Assembly: GCF_002993325.1 (NCBI RefSeq)
Contig: NZ_PVNO01000023.1
Span: 124,001 to 188,000 of the forward strand
From: Alteromonas gracilis
GTDB taxonomy: Bacteria > Pseudomonadota > Gammaproteobacteria > Enterobacterales > Alteromonadaceae
Direction: 5' to 3'
DNA length: 64,000 bases
In this document: positions 56,680 through 64,000 of the stretch, one piece after another
How the letters are laid out: every line of letters starts with the position of its first letter
Numbering within the stretch: position 1 is the stretch's first letter
Notes under the pieces: generated by a model
The model's database searches: none
Told to the model about the DNA's origin: nothing
Seen by the model: only the letters and a program-made list of their open reading frames with translations
Position numbers and translations under genes: made by a program

Positions 56680-59397
56680 CTACTTTTTCAAATATTCCCT
56701 GATCACGTAGTGCAGAATTCCACCGTTTTCAAAGTACGTAAACTCATTTGATGTATCAATTCTGATATCCATCATGAAAGCAGTAGTTTTACCATCGTCA
56801 GTAACAGCTCTTACCTCTACCTCAGACTGTCCACGTTCAACAGCATCAATAGAGAAGGATTCATTACCTTTGAGCTCTAAAGAACTTGCGCTATCCCCCT
56901 CTTTAAATTGCAATGGCAAAATACCCATTCCAATCAAATTCGAGCGGTGGATGCGTTCATAACTCTCGGCTAGAACCGCTTTTACTCCCATAAGCGATGG
57001 CCCTTTCGCAGCCCAATCTCGACTAGAGCCCGTGCCGTATTCTTTTCCACCAATAACCACAGCAGGTACACCTTCCTCTTTATAGCGCATTGCCGCATGG
57101 AAGATAGACATACTATCACCGCTTGGATAATGGGTAGTTGCACTGCCTCGGGTGCCTGGTGCTAATTGGTTTTGAAGACGTACGTTAGCGAACGTACCTC
57201 GCATCATGACTTCGTGATTACCTCGTCTCGAACCGTACGAGTTGAAATCTTTAGGATCAACGCCCTCTGCCTGAAGATACTCACCTGCTGGACTATCATT
57301 AGCAATGGCTCCCGCGGGTGATATATGATCAGTTGTAATTGAATCTCCTACTTTCACCAAACATCGAGCGTTCTCTATCGCCGTCAATACCTCAGGCTCT
57401 TTCTCCATCACTTCAAAAAATGGAGGATGCTTGATATAGGTCGAATCAGGCCAATCGTAGACCGATGTTTTGCTTACCTCTAGCTCGTTCCACTCGCCGC
57501 TGCCTTTAAATACATCGGCATATTTTTCTTTAAATAAATCGCCTGTTACATTTTCGGCGATGTATTGCTGAATCTCTTCTTCGGTTGGCCAGATATCTTT
57601 CAAGTATACGGGCGCACCGTCACTCGCTTTACCAAGCGGCTCTTTAGTAATATCAATATTCATATTACCCGCAAGTGCATATGCAACAACAAGTGGTGGA
57701 GACGCGAGATAATTCGCCGCGACGTCTGGGTGGATTCGGCCTTCAAAATTACGGTTACCAGATAGCACAGAGGTGACGGTGAGTTTCGCCTTTCTAATCG
57801 CATCTGAGATAGCATCTGGCAGCGGGCCTGAGTTACCGATACACGTTGTACAACCATAGCCCACCAAGTTAAAGCCTAGTGATTCTAGCGGGTCCATTAG
57901 ACCGGCATCTTCTAAATATTGCGTTACCACTTGAGAGCCTGGAGCAAGAGAAGTTTTTACCCAAGGCTTACGCGTTAGCCCCTTCTCTGCTGCCTTTTTG
58001 GCCAGCAGACCTGCGCCAACCAGAACAGAAGGGTTTGAGGTGTTCGTACAGCTCGTGATCGCAGCAATAACAATAGCGCCATCTTCAAGATTGAACTTAC
58101 TTCCTCTAAATTCCACAAAAGAATCATGGTCTTCGTCAACATCGTCGGTCGTGCCTAGACCTGCCTCCGCGATGAGATCGGTTTCCTCGTCGAGCACTTT
58201 TACGTCAATTTGAGAGCGATGCCACTCATTAAATGCCTCAGCAGCATTGCTTAACGCTATGCGGTCTTGAGGGCGTTTCGGGCCTGCTAGAGAGGGAACG
58301 ACTTCCTCTAAATTTAGTTCTAATGTTTCATGATACTGTGCATCTTTAGAGTGGTCGTCATGCCATAAGTGGCTGAACTTCGCATAGGCTTCAACAAGTG
58401 CAATTTGATCTTCGTCTCTTCCCGTCAGACGCAAGTAATCCAGCGCTACATCATCAATAGGGAAAATCCCGCATGTAGCACCGTACTCTGGCGCCATATT
58501 AGCGATAGTGGCACGATCCGCTGTTGTCAGATGCTTAAGACCCGGTCCATAGAATTCAACAAATTTTCCGACTACGCCATGTTCACGTAACTGTTGCGTA
58601 ATAGTTAGCACCATGTCGGTGGCAGTGACGCCAGCAGGTAATTTACCTGAAAGCCTAAAGCCAACAACCTTAGGTAACAGCATAGTAACTGGCTGACCAA
58701 GCATCGCTGCTTCTGCTTCAATACCACCCACTCCCCAACCTAGAACGCCGAGGCCATTAATCATAGTGGTATGTGAATCTGTCCCTACTAAAGTATCGGG
58801 ATAAACCAAGGTTTCCCCATCTTGCTCTTTAGTGAAAGCACAGCGTGCTAGATACTCTAAATTAACTTGGTGAACAATGCCGCGGCCAGGAGGAACCACT
58901 TTAAAATTATCGAAGCTAGACTGGCCCCACTTCAAAAACTGATAGCGCTCTTTGTTTCGCTCTATCTCTATATCTGTATTTTTTTCTAACGCATTCTCTT
59001 CAGCGAAATGATCAACCATGACAGAGTGGTCGATGACTAGCTCAACTGGGTTTAGCGGATTAATCGCTTGAGCATCTCCCCCAAGCCTATCCACCGCATC
59101 TCTCATGGCTGCAAGGTCGACAATAGCAGGAACACCTGTGAAATCTTGCAATATAACCCGGGCCGGCACGAATGAAACTTCGTGGTCAGCGTGATTTTCG
59201 ATATCCCACTTAGCAACTTGTTCTATATCGCTGCTATTAACGAATTCTTGGTCTTCGTGACGAATCAAGTTCTCTAAAAGAATTTTGATACAGAACGGAA
59301 GCCGGTCGAGCGCATACTTACTACCTATACCGTCAAAATTAACCGCCTTGAAGCTCTTACCATTAACCTCAAGCTGCGAAAAAGACTTATATGTCAT
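56680..59397 (-). CDS. acnA: Aconitate hydratase A
   Basis: This 905-residue iron-sulfur enzyme interconverts citrate and isocitrate. Cluster ligands appear in ITSCTNTSNPSV and YGCTTCIGNSGPL, and the C-terminal swivel domain has GSSRDWAAKGP. Length and architecture match AcnA/IRP-type aconitases rather than AcnB. The strong ribosome site AAGGATGAG lies upstream of the ATG. AcnA of E. coli is stress-induced and can act as an RNA regulator when its cluster is lost. The gene stands alone with a 457-base gap upstream. Confidence 0.96.
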   Translation of the reverse strand: MTYKSFSQLEVNGKSFKAVNFDGIGSKYALDRLPFCIKILLENLIRHEDQEFVNSSDIEQVAKWDIENHADHEVSFVPARVILQDFTGVPAIVDLAAMRDAVDRLGGDAQAINPLNPVELVIDHSVMVDHFAEENALEKNTDIEIERNKERYQFLKWGQSSFDNFKVVPPGRGIVHQVNLEYLARCAFTKEQDGETLVYPDTLVGTDSHTTMINGLGVLGWGVGGIEAEAAMLGQPVTMLLPKVVGFRLSGKLPAGVTATDMVLTITQQLREHGVVGKFVEFYGPGLKHLTTADRATIANMAPEYGATCGIFPIDDVALDYLRLTGRDEDQIALVEAYAKFSHLWHDDHSKDAQYHETLELNLEEVVPSLAGPKRPQDRIALSNAAEAFNEWHRSQIDVKVLDEETDLIAEAGLGTTDDVDEDHDSFVEFRGSKFNLEDGAIVIAAITSCTNTSNPSVLVGAGLLAKKAAEKGLTRKPWVKTSLAPGSQVVTQYLEDAGLMDPLESLGFNLVGYGCTTCIGNSGPLPDAISDAIRKAKLTVTSVLSGNRNFEGRIHPDVAANYLASPPLVVAYALAGNMNIDITKEPLGKASDGAPVYLKDIWPTEEEIQQYIAENVTGDLFKEKYADVFKGSGEWNELEVSKTSVYDWPDSTYIKHPPFFEVMEKEPEVLTAIENARCLVKVGDSITTDHISPAGAIANDSPAGEYLQAEGVDPKDFNSYGSRRGNHEVMMRGTFANVRLQNQLAPGTRGSATTHYPSGDSMSIFHAAMRYKEEGVPAVVIGGKEYGTGSSRDWAAKGPSLMGVKAVLAESYERIHRSNLIGMGILPLQFKEGDSASSLELKGNESFSIDAVERGQSEVEVRAVTDDGKTTAFMMDIRIDTSNEFTYFENGGILHYVIREYLKK

Positions 59398-59854
59398 ACG
59401 CTCTCATCCTTCTTTGCCTGTTCATAATTTAAAATGACGATGATAAGTGATTACGTTAGTAAAAATTAAAGCAATATCACCTACTCGCTCTTAGTACGTA
59501 TTTGTACGGCTAAAACATGAAAAAAAGTTCACCTAAAAACAATATGCCGATTTCTTTTTAGAAGAGGCCAATATTTAGCTTTACCCGAGTAGTTCATAAG
59601 GCCACTCATAAAGAGTCAGCATTTGAAATAACTGAGATTTTAAACAAGGGCAAATAACGTCTTTATTGAAGTGGCGAATTGCAACTATTTCAAAACTGGT
59701 CGACCCAGTTTACAATTTAGCAACAATTGTATTTTCTTATAAATCCGCAGAGGTTATGCTTTAAGACCAAGCCAAATAAGAAACCTTTGCTGCGTCCTCG
59801 TAATTATTTTTTTGAAGGTGTCGAGCAAAGATTAACAATAATAATGACGCTATC
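59398..59854. other. 457-base intergenic region upstream of acnA and the DUF985 gene
   Basis: This is the largest gap in the window outside the IS region. It is AT-rich and lies between divergent genes. I see a weak dyad ACAATT-N7-AATTGT (59711-59729) but no ORF with a ribosome site, no terminator and no clear SoxR, Fur or FNR site. The length leaves room for a small RNA, which I cannot support. Confidence 0.45.
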
Positions 59855-60316
59855 ATGACACACCCGTTAGTTAAGAAATACAATTTAGAGCCCCACCCTG
59901 AAGGGGGGTTTTACCGTCAAGTGTTTCGTTCTGAACACGAGACTACATCATATGCTCATAATCAGACGCGCCCTGCGCTAACCCATATCTATTTTCTCCT
60001 GTTAAAAGGCCAGGTCAGTCGCTTTCATCGAGTACTGCACGATGAAGTATGGAACCACTATGAGGGCGCGCCACTTCAATTATTTCAATTAGAGAATCAA
60101 CAAATGTGGGAGCGCCGCATCGGTGGTGGGGACAACGAATATGTAGAAGTTGTGAAAGCGGGAAATTTCCAAGCCGCAGCGACTATGGGTGAGTATTCAC
60201 TTGTTGGGTGTTCTGTGGCACCGGGTTTCGATTTTAAAGACTTCAGTTTTATCGAAGAGCCATCCATGCAAGAGTGGATAAAAGTCGCGCATCCTGATCT
60301 TACGCGTTTTATCTAA
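59855..60316 (+). CDS. DUF985 cupin-fold protein
   Basis: This 153-residue protein has the DUF985/cupin_5 features: N-terminal LVKKYNLEPHPEGGFYRQVFRS, a central THIYFLLLKGQVSRFHRVLHDEVWNHYEG with metal-binding-type histidines, and a C-terminal LVGCSVAPGFDFKDF. The family is a small beta-barrel, metal-binding in some members, of unknown function, possibly a sugar epimerase or isomerase. No clear ribosome site precedes the ATG. It is a single gene. Confidence 0.88.
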   Translation: MTHPLVKKYNLEPHPEGGFYRQVFRSEHETTSYAHNQTRPALTHIYFLLLKGQVSRFHRVLHDEVWNHYEGAPLQLFQLENQQMWERRIGGGDNEYVEVVKAGNFQAAATMGEYSLVGCSVAPGFDFKDFSFIEEPSMQEWIKVAHPDLTRFI

Positions 60317-60491
60317 GCCTCAATAATGGCTTTTCGCATACACATCTTACCTGCGATTTTGTGATAGCTTGAACTGGATTTTTCTACGCTGATCAAGGAT
60401 GATAACAGCAGTTTTTTAAATATACGTCTGAACGTCCATTTTCTGGCAGTATCTCAGACTATTTCACTCAAACGCCGCAGGTAACTCAACT

Positions 60492-61238
60492 ATGTATAAA
60501 TTGGTACTTATTCGTCATGGAGAAAGTCAGTGGAACTTGGAAAACCGTTTCACAGGCTGGCACGACGTTGATTTGACCGACACAGGTGTAGCACAAGCAA
60601 AAACCGCAGGTCAGCTTCTAAAAGACGCTGGATTTACATTCGATCAGGCATATACTTCTGTCCTTTTGCGCGCAATTAAAACGCTTAACATTGCACTAGA
60701 AGAGATGGGTCAACATTACCTTCCCGTCGAGCGTCACTGGCGTCTGAACGAGCGTCACTATGGCGCGCTTACCGGCTTAGATAAGGCAGAAACTGCAGCT
60801 AAGCACGGTGAAGAGCAGGTTAAAATTTGGCGTCGTAGCTTTGATATTCCACCTCCTGCGGTAGAAGATGACAGCGAGCACTTCCCGGGTCACGATCCAC
60901 GCTACAACAATGTAGATTCTGATATCTTGCCACGTGGTGAGAGCCTAAAACTTACAATCGAACGCGTATTGCCTTACTGGCATGACGTCATTCGTCCAGA
61001 CATCCAAGCCGGCAAACGCGTAATTATTGCCGCCCATGGCAACAGCCTTCGCGCACTAGTTAAGTACCTAGATGGCATGTCAGATGACGAAGTATTAGGT
61101 CTGAACATTCCTACAGGTGTTCCACTTGTATACGAATTAGATGAGAACCTGAAGCCAATTTCTAAAGAGTATCTTGGCGACGCTGACGCTATTAAAGCAA
61201 TGATGGATGCAGTAGCTAAACAAGGCCAAGCGAAGTAA
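60492..61238 (+). CDS. gpmA: 2,3-bisphosphoglycerate-dependent phosphoglycerate mutase
   Basis: This 248-residue enzyme interconverts 3- and 2-phosphoglycerate in glycolysis. The catalytic His9 is in [10 protein letters not shown], followed by the LNERHYGAL motif and the second His in [10 protein letters not shown]. The length matches E. coli GpmA (250). A bidirectional terminator separates it from convergent ilvE. Confidence 0.96.
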   Translation: MYKLVLIRHGESQWNLENRFTGWHDVDLTDTGVAQAKTAGQLLKDAGFTFDQAYTSVLLRAIKTLNIALEEMGQHYLPVERHWRLNERHYGALTGLDKAETAAKHGEEQVKIWRRSFDIPPPAVEDDSEHFPGHDPRYNNVDSDILPRGESLKLTIERVLPYWHDVIRPDIQAGKRVIIAAHGNSLRALVKYLDGMSDDEVLGLNIPTGVPLVYELDENLKPISKEYLGDADAIKAMMDAVAKQGQAK

Positions 61239-61260
61239 GCTTAAACCTCTTAAATACTAA

Positions 61261-61282
61261 AAAGCCTGCTTAAGCAGGCTTT
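61261..61282. terminator. Bidirectional terminator between gpmA and ilvE
   Basis: AAAGCCTGC and GCAGGCTTT form a 9-bp stem with loop TTAA, flanked by A and T runs, so it can stop transcription from both sides. Confidence 0.88.
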
Positions 61283-61303
61283 TTTTATGGATGTCGGTTT
61301 AGT

Positions 61304-62305
61304 CTAATTTGGCACTTTTACTAACCAGTTGTGGGTATCTTCCGCTTTACCCCATTGGATATCATTTAACGCTTGTCTAAGTTTCATTGTCACTGGACCA
61401 GCTTCGCCGTTACCAACCTGATACTCTTTATCGTTGTGAATAAAAGTTCCTACTGGTGTAAGGACGGCCGCTGTACCTGAAAGGGCAGCTTCAGTATTAG
61501 GTTTCGCTGAGCGCTCTAGTAATTCTTCAACTGTGATATCACGCTCACTAACCGTCATGCCATGGTCTTTAGCAATCTCTAGGATAGTTGCACGGGTTAC
61601 ACCGTGTAAGAAGCTAGAATCTAGGCCCTTAGTGATGATTTCATTACCATCAATAAGTAAGAAATTAGCAGCACCGGTTTCCTGAACATCACCATTTGGG
61701 CAAAACAAAATTTGGTCAGCCTGTACTTCCTTTCTCGCCTTAAGAATAGGAGGCAAAGCACTTGCGTAGTTGCCGCCACTCTTCACCATACCCATATGTG
61801 GCGCGCAGCGCATACCGGTTTCATCTAATAACAATCTTAGCGGCTTCAGGCCGCCTGCGAAGTAATCACCTACCGGTGACAACAGTACATACAGCATGGA
61901 TGTAGCTGATGGCGCAGCCGCTTTACCAATTGATGCTTCTGTTCCAATGTGAGTCGGACGGATGTACATTGAACCAGGAGGCTCAGGTACTTCAGATGCG
62001 TATTTAGCAACAATATCAATGATCATCTTTTCTACCTGAGCTTTGTCTATTTCAGGCAAGTTTAAAAGACGACTACTTTGAGCAAAACGCTCAATATTCT
62101 TATCCATTCTGAAAATGTTAATACTGCCATCTTCATGTTTAAAAGCCTTTAAGCCTTCAAAGCATGTGCTTGAATAATGGAGTACGTGAGCGCCCGGATG
62201 AAGTTGAATGCTGTTAGCACTGACAAATTCGGTGTCAGTCCATTGATCGTTGACAAAGGTAGCAAGCGCCATTTCTGGCATGAATACTGTACCGAATACG
62301 GCCAT
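61304..62305 (-). CDS. ilvE: Branched-chain amino acid aminotransferase
   Basis: This 333-residue PLP enzyme of fold type IV makes and degrades Leu, Ile and Val. The PLP lysine is Lys175 in MGMVKSGGNYAS, with the later EAxxSNLF-like segment QETGAANFLLID and the TPVGTF region. It belongs to the longer (eukaryote-like) BCAT branch, not the 309-residue E. coli IlvE type. The upstream 207 bases hold no evident attenuator. No other ilv genes are nearby. Confidence 0.9.
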   Translation of the reverse strand: MAVFGTVFMPEMALATFVNDQWTDTEFVSANSIQLHPGAHVLHYSSTCFEGLKAFKHEDGSINIFRMDKNIERFAQSSRLLNLPEIDKAQVEKMIIDIVAKYASEVPEPPGSMYIRPTHIGTEASIGKAAAPSATSMLYVLLSPVGDYFAGGLKPLRLLLDETGMRCAPHMGMVKSGGNYASALPPILKARKEVQADQILFCPNGDVQETGAANFLLIDGNEIITKGLDSSFLHGVTRATILEIAKDHGMTVSERDITVEELLERSAKPNTEAALSGTAAVLTPVGTFIHNDKEYQVGNGEAGPVTMKLRQALNDIQWGKAEDTHNWLVKVPN

Positions 62306-62512
62306 TAGTTCGTCCTATTTACTTCGACTAAAAAGATATTCGCAAGAGTTTACCAAAAAACCTACACATTGCTAAAAGTAAGTCGATTCTATTAAGGCTT
62401 TTATCGAATAAGACCGTCTAAAAATACTGACAGCAAAAAGAATTAGAGGTCCAAAAAGTAAAGAAATGTGCTTTAGATGTTAGCTTTTCTGTAAGGCGTT
62501 AATCTTGAATGT

Positions 62513-63052
62513 TTACTGTTTTCCTTCTAGCGCTTTCTCTAGTAACTGCTCTATTCGTTGAACGCTTTCAATAAGTAACTTCAAATCATCGTTTTGATCA
62601 ACTTTGTCTTTAGGGAACGCGCCAGTATTTGTTAGTAACTTGTCTTTTTGCGACAAAATTGTTTCTCTGAATGCGTCGGCGTCATTGATACCAATAAGTG
62701 AAACCAGTGCGCCTTGCGCCGATTGCCCAGCAGTTTCGAATGACAACAGATATAAATTGAAGAGCCGCATTAAGGGTCCTTGGACCATAGCTACATCGGT
62801 AATCTTCTCTAAAGGAATAGACTTCTCTTCTTTGTTAAATACACCGCGTTTTACGACCAGCTTTCGCTCTGTCACAACAGCAGACATAGCGGCCAAGATT
62901 TTGCCGCTAATCAGGAAAAACAAGGGGATGGATATAATCAAGAAAGGTATACCTACTATAGTGATAGACGACACCAACAGTAAACTTAAAAGCCAGTAGG
63001 TTTTTACCGCAGGGTTAAAGGTGGCTTCAAATATTACTCTCTCAGACATCAT
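62513..63052 (-). CDS. Bacterial PH-domain membrane protein
   Basis: This 179-residue protein has two adjacent membrane helices (about 18-55), then a bacterial PH-like domain (about 58-140) with the pattern TERKLVVKRGVFNKEEKSIPLEKITDV, typical of bPH_2/YdbS-type proteins, and a helical C-terminal tail. The start is ATG 63052 with AGGAA upstream; the second ATG three bases on is equally possible. Such proteins have no settled function. Repetitive DNA and the IS element begin just upstream. Confidence 0.85.
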   Translation of the reverse strand: MMSERVIFEATFNPAVKTYWLLSLLLVSSITIVGIPFLIISIPLFFLISGKILAAMSAVVTERKLVVKRGVFNKEEKSIPLEKITDVAMVQGPLMRLFNLYLLSFETAGQSAQGALVSLIGINDADAFRETILSQKDKLLTNTGAFPKDKVDQNDDLKLLIESVQRIEQLLEKALEGKQ

Positions 63053-63179
63053 CAGTTCCTTTTAGTTGGATATCTTCAAGTATAACCCTAACAAGAGCGA
63101 GAAATGATAAACAATTTTCTAGTTATATTGATGCGCTAAGTAATAGCTTTTGAAGTCAGAGTGCATTTCTCTAAATATT

Positions 63180-63280
63180 GGGGTCAGAGTACATTTCTAC
63201 GTTGGCAATAAGACGCAAAGAGAGTTAACGCTTACAAGAGTAATGCAGTGGCAGCTAATGAAATAAAGTACTCTGACCCC
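63180..63280. repeat. 101-bp MITE-like element with inverted ends
   Basis: The left end GGGGTCAGAGTACATTT is mirrored at the right end AAAGTACTCTGACCCC, giving terminal inverted repeats of about 16 bp with one indel. ATT flanks both ends (63177-63179 and 63281-63283), as for a 3-bp target duplication. The interior of about 70 bases has no ORF. A related copy lies at 63155-63170 and another at 63315-63329. From memory, GGTCAGAGTACA-type repeats recur in marine gammaproteobacteria; this was not checked. Confidence 0.6.
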
Positions 63281-63314
63281 ATTTTGATGTTCGCTGGAGC
63301 ATGGCCGGGGAATT

Positions 63315-63329
63315 AATGTACTCTGACCC
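63315..63329. repeat. Repeat copy interrupted by the IS10-like element
   Basis: AATGTACTCTGACCC matches the right arm of the MITE-like repeat (TACTCTGACCCC). The left end of the IS10-like element begins directly at its last base, so the copy appears cut by the insertion. Confidence 0.6.
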
Positions 63330-64000
63330 TGAGGTATCCCCACAAATAATATAACGATATCAGTGAGATAAGAAAGATAGGAACATTCATGGTGTTTAGT
63401 GATCAGATCAATCGCCAAAAATCACCGAGACCAAACTGCCATGAATGCCCTATCTATTGTGAACAATGTCGTATCGCTTGTCAGCTATAAAATGCATAAA
63501 GCTCGTCAGGATGCACTAACGGCGTGCGTGAAAAGCCTTCTTGATGGGAGCGCAGCAACCGTAACCAGCATAGGTCGAGGTATTAGCAATAAAGCCTTTG
63601 AGAAGCATCGGATTAAACGTGCCGACCGCTTGCTTTCAAACCCGCATCTATTAAGTGAAACACCGTTTGTCTATGCATCTATATGCCAACTATTTTGTGG
63701 CAGTACATCACGCCCTGTTATCTCAATCGACTGGTCAGATTTAGACGACCGTAAAGCACATTTTCTTTTACGCGCGGCAATATCTTTAAAAGGTAGACCC
63801 GTCACACTTTATCAAGAAGTTCACTGCAACAAGACCAAAGAGAAACCAGCTACGCACAAGGCATTCTTAAAAACTTTGCACGCCATATTACCTTCACACT
63901 GTCGGCCCATTATCGTCACCGACGCAGGGTATAAATCACCTTGGTTCAGGGAAGTATCAGCGTTAGGCTGGGATATTGTCGGGCGTATTCGTAAGCCACA
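63329..64000 (+). mobile_element. IS10-like insertion sequence (IS4 family), left part
   Basis: The left end CTGAGGTATCCCCACAAATA closely resembles the IS10 inverted repeat (CTGAGAGATCCCCTCATAAT). The transposase ATG is 113 bases in, compared with about 108 in IS10. Two GATC sites lie at 73-81 bases from the end, near where IS10 has its Dam-controlled promoter. ACTCTGACC (63320-63328) is the candidate 9-bp target copy; its partner and the right end lie outside the window. Confidence 0.8.
63441..64000 (+). CDS. IS10-like (IS4 family) transposase, partial
   Basis: ATG 63441 opens a frame that is still open at residue 186 at the window edge. Catalytic residues fall at Asp97 (ISIDWSDLDD) and Asp161 (IIVTDAGYKSPW), the same numbers as in the Tn10/IS10 transposase; the third residue, Glu292 there, would lie beyond the window. 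The N-terminal segment with KHRIKRADRLLSNPHL also matches IS10. No frameshift or stop is visible, so the element may be active. Confidence 0.88.
   Translation, partial: MNALSIVNNVVSLVSYKMHKARQDALTACVKSLLDGSAATVTSIGRGISNKAFEKHRIKRADRLLSNPHLLSETPFVYASICQLFCGSTSRPVISIDWSDLDDRKAHFLLRAAISLKGRPVTLYQEVHCNKTKEKPATHKAFLKTLHAILPSHCRPIIVTDAGYKSPWFREVSALGWDIVGRIRKP

Overview
The window looks like a chromosomal segment of a marine gammaproteobacterium of the Alteromonadales, most likely Alteromonas or a close relative. This rests on the protein repertoire, moderate GC, several TTG starts and the mix of housekeeping and sensory genes. I recognised it from protein character only; no database search was made. 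It is mostly core genome, with one insertion sequence at the right edge. I saw no tRNA, rRNA, CRISPR array or prophage.

Layout. 1-4.3 kb (minus): parC, then an H-NOX gas-sensor gene and a PAS-GGDEF protein that runs off the left edge. 4.6-7.7 kb: a large 7TMR-DISM hybrid histidine kinase. 7.7-8.5 kb: a DUF2982 membrane protein preceded by an overlapping 40-codon ORF with a CxxC motif. 8.6-13.6 kb: an RND efflux pump and adaptor, divergent from a TetR regulator with a palindromic operator between them. 13.9-17.4 kb: pyrB-hemL and a membrane-anchored class III nucleotide cyclase. 17.5-20.3 kb: a Dyp peroxidase and a gamma-glutamyltransferase. 20.5-22.3 kb: glnK-amt, with a well-formed sigma-54 promoter and an upstream NtrC-like site. 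22.4-25.3 kb: a TonB-like anchored protein of unknown function, a DUF808 protein, and a two-gene unit of tiny envelope proteins behind a possible sigma-54 promoter. 25.4-33.1 kb: mrcB (PBP1b), an MltB-like lytic transglycosylase, a DUF4198 protein and hrpB. 33.3-44.7 kb: thpR, purU, two small membrane proteins, an M3 oligopeptidase lipoprotein, a chemoreceptor with a near-perfect FliA promoter, an exported protein, a propeller-like lipoprotein and a CPA-type antiporter. 45.0-48.7 kb: LPS-core genes waaA, a family 9 and a family 4 glycosyltransferase. 48.8-53.9 kb: the complete S10 ribosomal operon with an L4-type leader attenuator. 54.1-56.3 kb: a GAF-domain GspE/PulE ATPase. 56.7-63.1 kb: acnA, a DUF985 cupin, gpmA, ilvE and a bacterial PH-domain protein. 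63.1-64.0 kb: a palindromic repeat/MITE-like zone into which an IS10-like (IS4 family) element has inserted; its transposase runs off the right edge.

How it fits together. Themes are nucleotide and c-di-GMP signalling (H-NOX/GGDEF, cyclase, hybrid kinase, chemoreceptor), nitrogen sensing (glnK-amt), cell-envelope building and turnover (mrcB, lytic transglycosylase, LPS genes, antiporter) and translation (S10 operon). The S10 operon is notable because it ends at rpsQ with a terminator and is flanked by LPS genes and a secretion-type ATPase, not by the usual spc and str operons. The least explained items are the TonB-like protein at 22.4 kb, the micro-operon at 24.9-25.3 kb, the 40-aa CxxC ORF at 8.4 kb and the orphan GAF-GspE ATPase.
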